64,000 nucleotides of DNA from Saururus chinensis. Its lineage: Eukaryota; Streptophyta; Magnoliopsida; Piperales; Saururaceae. Positions 24,425 to 35,035 of this stretch are shown here, one piece after another. Numbering within the stretch: the stretch's first letter is position 1; each line of letters starts with the position of its first letter. The DNA lies in the NCBI GenBank assembly GCA_035235625.1, contig CP141150.1, forward strand, positions 496,001 through 560,000, in the 5' to 3' direction. The position numbers and the translations under genes are program-made. Under the pieces are notes generated by a model, which saw only the letters and a list, made by a program, of their open reading frames with translations, searched no databases and was not told the origin of the DNA.

Positions 24425-27400
24425 TGCCTTAGCTTCTCTCCCCGAGGATTCTAATGACCGGTGGGAAAAGATTGCAGCGGCAGTCGAGGGGAAAACATCT
24501 GCCGACATTCTTAAGCATTACGAGCTCTTGGTAGAAGATATCAGTGGCATCGAGTCTGGCCGTGTTCCTTTGCCTAGCTATGCTAATTCCTCTGATGGGT
24601 CTGCTGAGCACGCAGGTGAAAGTGGGTCCAGTAAGAAGACCGCCAATCTGGGACATTATCAGAACGATTCAGGCCATGGTGGAAAAGCTTCAAGAACAGA
24701 GCAAGAACGCCGTAAAGGAATAGCTTGGACAGAGGATGAACACAGGTATTTCATCCTTTTTCAAGCACCTGTTTCTATAAGGAGAGTGGCCGTGTTGTTG
24801 ATGTGGATTGGTTACTGTTAGTTGAGTTATTTTATTGACATGTGAATGTACATACCTGTAACTATATTTATTAATCTTCTTAGAAGTGTGTAGTGCACAT
24901 TCAGATGGCGTACATGAATATAACGGGCGCTCTTTTAGTCTAGGTACTGATATTTTAAAAAAGCAATGGATTTTCCTTTGAAATTTGGCCACTTTAGGTG
25001 TAATATAGTAGCATTTTTTAGGTGTCCTTTTCTGTACAAAATTCGAATCTGGATCCTCTTTCTGGTTGCCTGCTTCCATTTCTTATTTGTGATGACAAAA
25101 GTTTTGTCTTTTGTTGGATTTCTTTTCCTTCTTCTTCTGATAAATACACAGGATACTGATTAGGGAACAGTTGAAAATGGAATTGTACCTCAATGACCCG
25201 GAAAAAACCTGTATAATTCCCCGGCTCTACATAAAACTTCACTGATAATACTATGGTCTCAAATCCAATGCGGTTATGCATTTGCCATCTCTTTCTCTTT
25301 CTTGACTTTGTTCAAGTAACAAAAATTTCTGAAGCATAAAAGATAGCAGTCTGATCAGACATAAATAAATAGTATTATAGTTATAGAAGTTCAATTTAAG
25401 CATGACAATGGGGAAACCTATCACAGCCAAGTGCAAAGTTAACTTTCTCTAGCAGCATTTTTTTGTGCTTGAATTACTCTCCGCCAAGAATATTTTAGCT
25501 TGCTGCATCAGGACATGGATCTTCATCCTTTTAAAAGATCATCGTGATACCAGCCTCATAGTGAAGCAGAGTATCTATGTTTCAATACTATAAAGCAAAA
25601 TATTTGAGCATCATAATGTTGAATCAACGTACTGCTTCTGCCAGGAGTTAGCTGAATAAGCCATAAACGAAGGAAATACTCTTCATGATTCATGTTTTAT
25701 GATTAATTGGCTCCTGGATATTTAACGCCCAGAAGTATGCAAAATTTCATTTGTCCTTCAAGTATCATTCACTTAGGATAGTAAAATATTATGTGTGGGT
25801 AACAACCAAATTTTTTTGACAGAAGCAAGGAGCAGATATAGCTTGAACTAGAATATACATAATGGTTTATGAATGCTTTGTAAAATGTAGGTTATCAGAC
25901 ATAAATATGTAACACATTTTAATATGAACAGCACAGTGGTTAAGATGGAAACTTCTGTGCCATTTTATCTTGACAGTACGGAGAGCTATAATACAATCGA
26001 GAATTATGTATGTTGTGTGGACATTAACAGTCGGAGTTACTTTTGTTACACTTCAACTGTTTCACTAAAACTCTCTGTGGCCGCTATAGATCTCCTTAAA
26101 AACGCCTTGCTGCATTTAGCTCTGTTTAACCTATTACATATGATGCATGTACTCAATCTTTAGAACCTTGTACAGCTTGATATGATAGAAGGAGGGATGA
26201 AATGCAGAACAAAGTTGATTGTTGTCATTTAAATAATATGTATCTGGTACCATAAAATGTACTTGTTCTATGTGGTTAGTCTAAAAAGGTTCGGTCTAAA
26301 ATACTGAATTACATATTAATGCACTTCAATTATTTGCTTAACTGTGCGAAAGAATTAAAATTATGCCACTCAAATAAAACAGGAAGCTTATATCTTTTTT
26401 ATGCAATTAATCTGCTATAGTAGTATGTATTTCTACACTAATTTCTGGTTATTCTAATATTCTTCTTTTTCTTAAACAATAAATGTCATGTATTGTACTG
26501 GTGATGCGCTTATTTTCAAAAAATATTTCCCTTGGCTACAAGGGTTAGTAGGATGGAAGTAGCTACAACTTTTCTATTATTGCAAACCCTTCTCACTGTA
26601 TATTGAATGCAAGTTCGAACACTGATGCCAAATTCCAAATGCATGCTCACTGGAAATTGTTTAAAGACCCTCTTCTACCATGTTGACATAATTGTTTTTC
26701 AAGCAGAGTAGGAAGGAATAGGACTGACTGACCCACCTCTTATTACATGCTTCACTTGCTAGAGAAGAGATTCCTGGTGCCTTGGCCTCGCTTCTGTTAT
26801 AACACCAGGGGGTTGATCCTTGAAATTAACGTAATAGACAAGTTTTGTCTTTCTTCCAGACCCCCCTCCCCCTCTCCCTCTCCACACACAGAGACATTAG
26901 GGTTCCTTTCACGTTTCTTAGCTTTTACAGGCCTCTTGTTATATATATATAAAGCTTTTATAGATATCTTTAATTCAGTTTGCTTCTGACTTCCTCAAAT
27001 GACAGTGGTAAGCACATCAATGTTGCTTGTGTCATACTCCCTCCGTCCCATATTAATAGTTATATTTGGAAAAATAGTAGTTTTTATTGAATGATGAAAC
27101 CAGAGAAGGAAAAATAAGCTTATGACACTCCTTTTCAAGTACCTAATTACTTAAATATAACAATATAGAGTTACTAATATGGAATAATTTTTTTGCCAAA
27201 TGAATTTATTAATTTAGGACGGAGGGTGTATATGAGAATTTTTAGGGATGGTAGAAAAATTGAAACCTGTGCATTCTCTTTAACAATCCATGTTGATCTT
27301 TTCAACCCCAAAGCCTGAACCCTTCTCTCTTCCGCAGTTCCTTGTGTTTTGTTCGGATTAAAGTTTTCGTCCGTTTTCTATGTGATCTCCAATTTTAGCT

Positions 27401-27979
27401 CCTCCTCCAAAAGTCTATTTTGTTGCATGCTCTTACCCCAGCTGAACTTTGTTGCTTCGGATTATTCATCATGACAACAGGTTATTTCTGCTTGGGTTGG
27501 ATAAATATGGTAAAGGAGACTGGAGAAGCATATCCAGAAACTTCGTGGTATCAAGAACACCCACTCAAGTGGCCAGTCATGCACAAAAATATTTCATCCG
27601 CTTGAACTCTATGAACAAAGATAGAAGGCGATCTAGCATACATGATATTACTAGTGTGAACGGTGGGGATATATCTGCAACGCAAGGGCCTATCACTGGT
27701 CAACCAAATGGTCCAACAGGAGCATCTGGGAAGTCTTCCAAGCAACCACCTCACCCCCCACCGGGCACACATGCAGTTAACGTTTATGGGACTCCTACCA
27801 TCGGCCAGCCAGTAGGCGGACCACTTGTTTCTGCAGTTGGTACTCCAGTAAATCTTTCAGCTCCTCCACACATGGCATATGGTGTCCGAGCTCCAGTCAC
27901 TGGGGCCGTGGTTCCTGGTGCCCCAGTAAATTTGGCTCCCATGGTGTACCCAATGCAACACACATCTGCCCAAAGATAA
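24360..27979 (+). CDS. DIVARICATA-type MYB/SANT transcription factor
   Basis: Exons 24360-24745 and 27481-27979 (386+499 nt) join GT-AG within the Arg codon of DEHR/LFLLG to give 294 residues. Residues 11-60 form the N-terminal SANT/MYB repeat ([14 protein letters not shown] ... [10 protein letters not shown]), used for protein contacts in this family. Residues 118-172 form the DNA-binding MYB repeat ([18 protein letters not shown] ... [11 protein letters not shown]) ending in the signature SHAQKYF (161-167). A Pro/Gly/Val-rich tail follows. Length and order match DIV, SRM1 and related nuclear I-box-binding regulators. The 2.7-kb intron splits the second repeat, as is usual. The start is the ATG of the downstream duplicated unit, because the upstream one is out of frame. 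The target genes are unknown. Confidence 0.93.
27037..27228. mobile_element. Stowaway-type MITE in the MYB intron
   Basis: A 192-bp element with terminal inverted repeats CTCCCTCCGTCCCATATTAA and, at the right end, the complement CACCCTCCGTCCTAAATTAA. It is flanked by TA on both sides (27035-27036, 27229-27230). The CTCCCTCCGTCC terminus and TA target are the Stowaway/Tc1-mariner hallmark. It lies 250 bp before the exon 2 acceptor. Confidence 0.88.
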
Positions 27980-29409
27980 CGGGCGATTTTACCATATACT
28001 TCTTACATGTTTACTATGTAAGAACTACAGCCTTCTTTCTTCAGGCAGAATAAGACTAATGTGGCGGCAGATTCTCCATTGCGTGGAGGCCATTGTCATT
28101 TCTAGAACTGCATAGAGTTTTGATGGATGCTGTATGAATAAATCTGACTAGGAAATCTGTCCACATATGTGCAGTCTTAACAAGGTGGTAATAGCTCAAT
28201 GGAGCAAAGTATTCATTCCTCTATCTCTGATTTAGCCTCAACATCCCCGAGTGTAAAAACTTATAATTTTTAGCAGTAGTTATTTGGCAGATATTGTGCC
28301 CGTCCTTCCATTGTCTTTCTTTTGTCCTTCTTGTAATGGATCTGGTAGATCTTTATGAGTATATTTTGACATAATTTTGGGGTGTGCTGAATGGAGCCAT
28401 TGTGGATGTTAATGCCAAGTGGGGTTGGCACTGGACTGGTGGGTGACTCTGAAATGACGATGAAACGGGACCAGCCCATCTCCATTTATGATGCAGATTG
28501 ATAAAGGAAGAGACAGTTAAAAGAGAATCATATAGTCTGATGCGGATTTGATGAGGCTAATCTCTTTTCCGTATCAGGTCTGCAATTGTAAAACAGTTCT
28601 TAATTAGTAATTAGCAAGACGTGTCATGCTTGGGTTGCATACTTGGATCTGGGTTGGCAACTTAGCATCCACTACGACTAGTTTATGAACGTGGAATTTT
28701 TGGTGATCGTCCCTTTGAAGAAGGCAACCACATATCCCTCCACCTCATTACCACGAAAAGAATGAGAAAAGCTTCAACTACAGATGGCCAATTTACTTTT
28801 GTTTGTGATCAGCATCACTGACTTGTATAACAAAGAAGAAGAAAAAACGATCAGAATCACTAACTTGAAAAGTCCTCTACCTAATACGCAGTAGTTTCGT
28901 CCCTTTCTCTTTCTGGCCTCGCAAGATTGCCGTGTCTTGCCAACTTCGGATTGCACCTATGTTTCTTAAGATTGTGTTTCATACAGATGCCAGCCAAAAA
29001 GCTCCGAACTTAAAAATTACAAAATGCCTACCACAGTGGAGTAAGTAAACGTAACTGAAGACAGGCAACCGCCTTGATTGGGACTGACTTTCATTGAATG
29101 AGACCCAGTTATTTGAGAGTAAGCCCCCTACCTCAACGGCATTAGAATAATAGTTACTGGCCTACCGAACGAATGATCAAAGAATTGGTTCTTTCTTTTC
29201 GGATAATGGCGGTGCCTTTATTCTCGATAAGCTAAAGATAGATGTCGGAATTCAAGGCCAACTTTATTCTTTCAAAGGGAGCTTCGCTTTAAATTCCATG
29301 GTTACTTCCTCCACTGAGCTCTTGGTTCTGTTTGGGTTGAAAAACTCAATAAGGCATTCTGAACTCTCTGTTTTGGTTTCAAAAAAGTATAGACCAAGGC
29401 TCTACTAGC
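27980..29409. other. MYB 3' UTR, intergenic, and GEM-like gene promoter
   Basis: No coding family is recognised on either strand. The frames at 28270-28485 and 28774-28956 (minus) look like noise. Confidence 0.5.
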
Positions 29410-31062
29410 ATGAAGACGCCAGTTCCAGATCATGTTATTGGAATTCCTGTCACTTCACTTGCATATAGAGAAGAGAAGTCTTCACAGATACCTGATTCTG
29501 TACCTTCTACGCCCTACATTTTAGCCTCTCCTTCCTACAGATCTTCCCACTCCAAACAGAGTAATTATCTCTCTCTCTCCCTGTTGGGCCTTGTGCCGTT
29601 TAATTATGTCTCTGTTTACTACCTTACAGATAAAATTGATTCCATCATCGAATGGATGAGCAAATTCACCAAAAAAGCAGATACTTTAGCTAATGGAGTC
29701 CGTGAACATGGTAACTGCCTCTCTTGCATGCACTCTTATTGATGTGGATAAACATGTATATTGAGAACAAAATGAAACAAGCTTGCAATGGAGATTGATT
29801 ACATATGGCAATATGAATAATTGGTCATAATGGATGAGTATTAAAAATTGAGTGGCTGATTATTTTCAAAATGCAAGATGGATACGAATATCTGAGCCCT
29901 TCTCTTTTGTATGTTGTACCTTTCAGTTAGAATGGGTCCCAAGGTCTCTGAAACTGTGATGGGGAAGTTAAGCTTGGGAGCTAGGATACTTCAGGGTGGC
30001 GGAGTGGAGAAACTCTATAAACAAATATTCAGAGTTGGGGAAGGAGAGAAGCTGCTCAAAGCTTGTCAATGCTATTTGTCAACAACAGCTGGTCCCATTG
30101 CGGGGCTTCTTTTCATCTCTACATTGAGAATTGCCTTCCGTAGCGACAAACATCTGACACTTGCTTCGGTTGATGGAAATTTGATCAAAACTCCCTACAA
30201 GGTAATCTAAATTCAGAATTCGTCGCAATTGTATTCCACGTTCAATTAACATATGGAAAATTCTCTTTGTCGTTTTCCACTCGTTAGAGGCCTGTACTGA
30301 GAAGGGCATCCGGGGCAAGGCCTCATTAATCTGTCTCACATCATCTGAACTCTGTTTCAGTATTTCGAGCATAACGAAGTAGGACGGAGGAACAGAAGTT
30401 TTATAGTTGGAAATTGAAAAGGTATTGAGGTGGTGGTGATGATGATGATGATTATGATGATAGTGAGAATTCATCTAAGATGGCCTTATACCCTTTTTCT
30501 TGTAGAAACTAATTTCACTAAAAGTGACTTGTACAACTGAATCATGAACAGTGACGCGAGGGGAAGCAAATTATGCAGGAAAGAATAACTTAAGACCTTC
30601 GGTAAAGCCCTTCAGCATCAAGAGATATATAAGTTATTGCACCCCGCCCAGGTCCATAAATGGAGAAGTCCTGCTCATTTATGAAATATTCAATTTCAAA
30701 AAATAAAACTATTGTCTTTTAAATATATTGAGGATCTTGAAATCAGGTTTCTCTGAAAGTGGAAATTTGATGGCAAATATGTACCTCATGAGACCTGGGA
30801 AATTGCCTACTTAACTTCTTTCTATGTGCATAACACAGTGTTATCCTACCATACAGATATTACTGGTTTTTGTAAAATTGGCCAGGTCTCGATTCCATTG
30901 AAGAAGATTGACAGAGCCAGTCCCGGTGAGAATGCCAGAAAACCAATCCAAAAGTACATACAGATATTAACCGTGGACAACTTTGAGTTTTGGTTTATGG
31001 CGTTTATTAATTATCAGAAAGCTTTCAAGTGCCTCCAGGAAGTGGTCTCTCTATCTTCATAG
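29410..31062 (+). CDS. GEM-like GRAM-domain protein
   Basis: Exons 29410-29560, 29630-29710, 29927-30201 and 30886-31062 (151+81+275+177 nt) join in frame to 227 residues. The start, MKTPVPDHVIGIPVTS, carries the VIGIP motif of the GEM-like (ABA-responsive) family. Residues 52-77 match the helical DSII..M..FTKKAD..A.G.REH segment. GPKVSETVMGKLSLGARIL leads into the GRAM domain (about 105-185: EKLYKQIF, CQCYLSTTAGPIAGLLFIS, RIAF). The C-terminus has YIQILTVDNFEFWFMAF and Y.KAFKCLQ. GRAM domains bind membranes or lipids; GEM relatives act in hormone responses and epidermal patterning. The first intron is only 69 bp and free of stops, so keeping it would add 23 residues. Confidence 0.92.
30430..30465. 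repeat. Short GAT-rich microsatellite in a GEM-like intron
   Basis: An imperfect (GGT/GAT)n run inside the 684-bp third intron of the GEM-like gene. It encodes only a spurious His-rich frame on the minus strand. Confidence 0.7.
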
Positions 31063-31190
31063 CCTTTTTTTCTCAATAACAATTGTTGAGAAGGGTCATT
31101 CTTCGATTGCATATTCTTTCGCGTTTGTACATGTAACAAAAATAATGTCATCATATATAAACCACAGTTGCTTGTTGTAAATTGCCGGAG

Positions 31191-31250
31191 AATGCAATGC
31201 AATGTGCTGCCTGAAGAATGCAATGCAATGTGCTGCCTGAAGAATGCAAG
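31191..31250. repeat. 26-bp tandem repeat, 2.3 copies
   Basis: The unit AATGCAATGCAATGTGCTGC plus CTGAAG starts at 31191 and again at 31217, with a partial third at 31243. It lies just past the GEM-like stop codon, in the probable 3' UTR. Confidence 0.9.
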
Positions 31251-31792
31251 AACAGCTGATTTAATTAGCAAATTAAGTTCACCTATTGATGACCAGGGCC
31301 AACTCGTTCAAGTCAACACTACATACCTACCTGGGCTGTGGCCTGTGGGTATCGTCTTCTACCCCCAGTTTCCCATCTCATCATCTACCTGCTCCTAATC
31401 TTAATCTTACTGCTTTGAAGAACGTGCTACAGCTGTTTATAACTAATCAAAACGAGAGCATCTTATAATCCGCTCTATGTGCTGGTAATTTCCGTGGGCC
31501 ATTTTTGTTTATAATTATCCTGTTCATCTACAAGTATTCAGAATCTACATGCAATAACATAGTATATATTTTTACCATTTGGAATGTTGAAATCAGCTTT
31601 GATTGCCCAGCAGTCAGCAACTTCTCATCTAAGCAGTTCAACAGCATCACAGGCACTTGCCCAGATTCGTTCCAATCCTTTAACTGCAATCCCAATGATT
31701 TTGACTTTGATTTCCTTCTTCTAAATCTAAGTTCAACGTCTCCCACCGGACACCTATCGTCCCATCCCTTCTTTCTTCTCTCACCTTCTGTC

Positions 31793-31800
31793 TATATATA
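31793..31800 (+). promoter_or_regulatory. TATA box of the Kunitz inhibitor gene
   Basis: TATATATA within GTCTATATATAGGC, 74 bp upstream of the ATG at 31874, a typical plant core-promoter spacing. Confidence 0.6.
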
Positions 31801-31873
31801 GGCTATAGCGTTATGCATTATGCATGCACACATTATCACTATTCTCTTCTCTTCAGAATCAGAAGCAATACTC

Positions 31874-32502
31874 ATGAAGACGATCAACCATTTTCTTCTT
31901 TCAGCCCTCATCGTCCTCCTTACTTTAATTTCCGCCTCCCACCTGACTGCCGAGGCCACTGCCGCCCCTGCGGCCGTGCTGGACGTCTCAGGGCGCGAGC
32001 TCCGATCGGGGACGAAGTACTACATCCTCCCGGCCCTCCGCGGCCAGGGAGGAGGCCTGACTCTCGCCGGCCGGAACAAGACCTGCCCATTCAACGTGGT
32101 CCAGGAAGTCCATGAGGTCTCCCCCGGTCTGCCTCTGACCTTCCATCCCGTCAACCCAAAGAAGGGCGTCGTCCGCCTGTCCACCGACCTCAATGTCGCC
32201 TTCCCGGCGGCCACCATCTGCGCAAAGTCCACGGTGTGGAAGCTAGACAGGGTGGAGGTGGGGACTGGCAGGAGGTAGTGGGCATTGGCGGGGTGGTCGG
32301 CAACCCGGGCGGCTCTACGGTGAGTAACTGGTTCAAGATAGAGAAATTTGGGAAGCAGAGCTACAAACTGGTCTTCTGCCCGACTGTTTGCAAGTACTGC
32401 AAACAGGCATGTGGGGATGTCGGCGTCATCAACGGAGGCGGGAGGTCGTGGCTGGGACTGAGTGGCAAGCCTTTTCCTATCATGTTCAAGATGGTGAAGT
32501 AA
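31874..32502 (+). pseudogene. Kunitz/miraculin-type protease inhibitor, frameshifted
   Basis: The intact first part starts MKTINHFLLSALIVLL, a signal peptide, then has the Kunitz signature VLDVSGRELRSGTKYYILPA and NKTCPF. The reading frame stops at TAG (32276). The rest of the family pattern continues in another frame from about 32255 to TAA at 32500: GDWQEVVGIGGVVGNPG, NWFKIEKFG, YKLVFCP and the cysteine-rich end CKYCKQACGDVG. A single-base loss (or two-base gain) near 32250-32265 explains it. Upstream and downstream parts together would be about 208 residues, normal for the intronless miraculin subfamily. Either a fresh pseudogene or a sequencing error. The translated N-terminal part alone (134 residues) lacks the last disulfide and one third of the beta-trefoil. 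Confidence 0.88.
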
Positions 32503-35035
32503 TTAAGTCCTTTTTAATCATAATCATGTGTAGGAAATCCTTAATAAGTGAGATACCAGAATAAGGAGCTCATTGGGTGGAGCCCATACTCCAGTGTGAA
32601 GACTCTCACTGTAGATTGACTGCGGCTGAGTTCCGCCTGTACAAAAAGCCTGTGCTTCCTTATAAATTTATGAATTAGTACATTTTCAAAGAGTAATGAG
32701 TCAAAAAAAGACAAAAAACAAAAGATATCTTCATTTTAGTGATGTTTCAGCGAACATGAGACTGATTCAACTTCTTCTAGCTGGACGATCAAGTGGGTAT
32801 TAAATCTCTTCATCAATGTTTCTTGACTCAATTTAAAGAACAAATCATATCAAGCCAGACGATCAAATGAGTATCAAAGCTCTTTATCAATGTTTTTTTA
32901 CTCAAATCCTGCCTCCTGTTTTTTTTTTTCGTTGATGGTAACTTCAAACTCCTCCTACTTACCGCGTCGTTTGATCCGTCCATAAATCCCTTGTATCGTT
33001 GGAGCTTTTTTTTTTAAAGCATCTCTTTACAAATGAAGGGCCAAAGCAGTGATATACATACAAGTCTAATTAATGTCATTATTCACCAAAGGCAAAGCTG
33101 AACGAGGTAGCAACACACTGCATTCAATCTCACTATCGGAGCCATGATTTGTTCTTGTTCGAACCAGAGAATGGTCCTATTCATCTGCTTGCCGGATCGC
33201 CGCTGCGGAAAGCTTTGAAAACCGAATTTGCTGGTGGATGTCTCTTAACATTGAAAATCATAATTTTACATTGCACTTTTAGTCTTGATTAAAACCAAGT
33301 ACATAATTGATGTCTTGCATTTGCATCTAAACTTCTCGGATCCAATCTTATGATCCAATCTTATGTCTTGCATGTAGGCTGTGAACCTTTTTTTTTATAT
33401 GCTGGGCTGAGTACTCGATCGGAATGATTGATTTTTAGTAGGTTTCATCAACTAAAAGTTATGTTTAAAATGCAACCGTCTCCCACATTAGCAAAATGTG
33501 AAATTATTACTATTGTGCCCGTGCCCAAATTGAGCAGCACAAGCGTGAGCGGCTGGGTCCAAACTATTCTTCTAATGCAAGCTTCATGACTATTAAGCAG
33601 ACGGAGACTGGATTAAAACTTTTTTAGTATGCATTAGAAAATAATTTCTATGTTCTATATTAATAGCTTCATTAAAAAAAAGTATCCTATATTAGTAGCT
33701 CTATTTAGCTCAATTAAAGAGGTCGGGTACTTTGAAAAGAGTCTCAAAAATAATTTTCTATTCTCTTAGCCATGGGTCCTACTATTTAATAAAAATTAAT
33801 ATTTCTTTAAATAAAGTTATTTAATATAGGACAGAGAGAATACAAGTTTACATGGACAAACTACATATATTACATATTAATCATAAACATTTACAGTTAT
33901 ATATATGAGGAAGATGGGGGCGCTCGTTAGACTAAGGGTATGCTGCTCTAAAACTAAAATCTTTCTTTTTGGCCTGAGTTTTTGCTCTTATTGGTTGAAG
34001 TGACAAATGTTGCCAACCCTTTGTGGTTTACAATGTAACAAAAAATCATAAATAGAAATCATATTCTTACACCCTATTTTTTACACTTACAAGCCTTACG
34101 CAACCTTTGATGGATAAAGAAAGTAGGTCCTACCTGACAATAAGCGAAGTAATTTCCCCTATCTAATCATAAGTGGTATAATTTCCCCTCTTTAATCATA
34201 AGTAGTGTATAGTCTATGATGTAGAAAAATGAGTCTAAAAATCACTATCCAATTATAAAAGAGGGGAGTAGTGGTTGTTGCATAATCCTTGCAAAGAAGT
34301 TTCATTACAATTATAAGTCAACTTGTCAAGAAGTTCCATTATAATGTTCTATCAACTTATGTGGCAAAGACATTGATCCTGCTTGTTTTTCTTTCACTTT
34401 CTTACATGATTCTTCTGCAAACAAGTTTTCCTCCTGCTCATGGACAAACTTCACATTATCCAGTAAATATTAAAGAATTTACATATTATAAATTGCCTAA
34501 TTTTTTAAACATTGTATGACCAAAATGCCCTTCTTTTATTAGCAAATTCCAAGTTGTTTGCGCAAAGGGTCCAAGGCTGAAATGTAAAATTGATTCAATG
34601 ATATATTTGTCAAACTGATTCAACAATTCGAATATATTATCAAATCAATTCAACAATATTGTTCAACGAATTGTATTTTGATTTAAAAAAATGGGTAATT
34701 TATAATTTTCAAAATATATCCAAGTAATGTGCAAATTCATCAACATTGACGAGATAATGTAAAAAAATTCTCTAGAATTTAACAATTAACATTTATTGCA
34801 TTCCACTAATCCCTCTTAGATATTATACAGCCAAGGTGCTAATATGTGGTACACAGCTCAAAGTCCTACATGATGCAACACGTTAAGACATTGCAAATCC
34901 ATATAGAATCATAATTATATATTTTCCTAAGTTGTGAACACACATCAATCATATCGACACCTTTAAATATACATCCATTGAAAAAGGGTGAGACCATGCA
35001 GAAAAAAATTTTACAAGCTGATGATGACACGTTGT
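32503..35035. other. Intergenic with small repeats
   Basis: A diverged tandem pair of about 55 bp sits at about 32782-32835 and 32855-32910 (GACGATCAA..GAGTAT..CTCTT.ATCAATGTTT). A short direct repeat GATCCAATCTTATG lies at about 33339-33365, and another (TAATCATAAGT.GT) at about 34160-34210. No gene recognised; 34289-34519 is an open frame without family resemblance. Confidence 0.5.
33643..33841. mobile_element. Degenerate Stowaway-like MITE
   Basis: The left end CTATGTTCTATATTAATAGC and the right end, whose complement reads TATTCTCTCTGTCCTATATT, resemble the termini of the MITE at 27037 after decay. The total is about 200 bp, the same size. The TA duplication is not clean. Confidence 0.4.
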
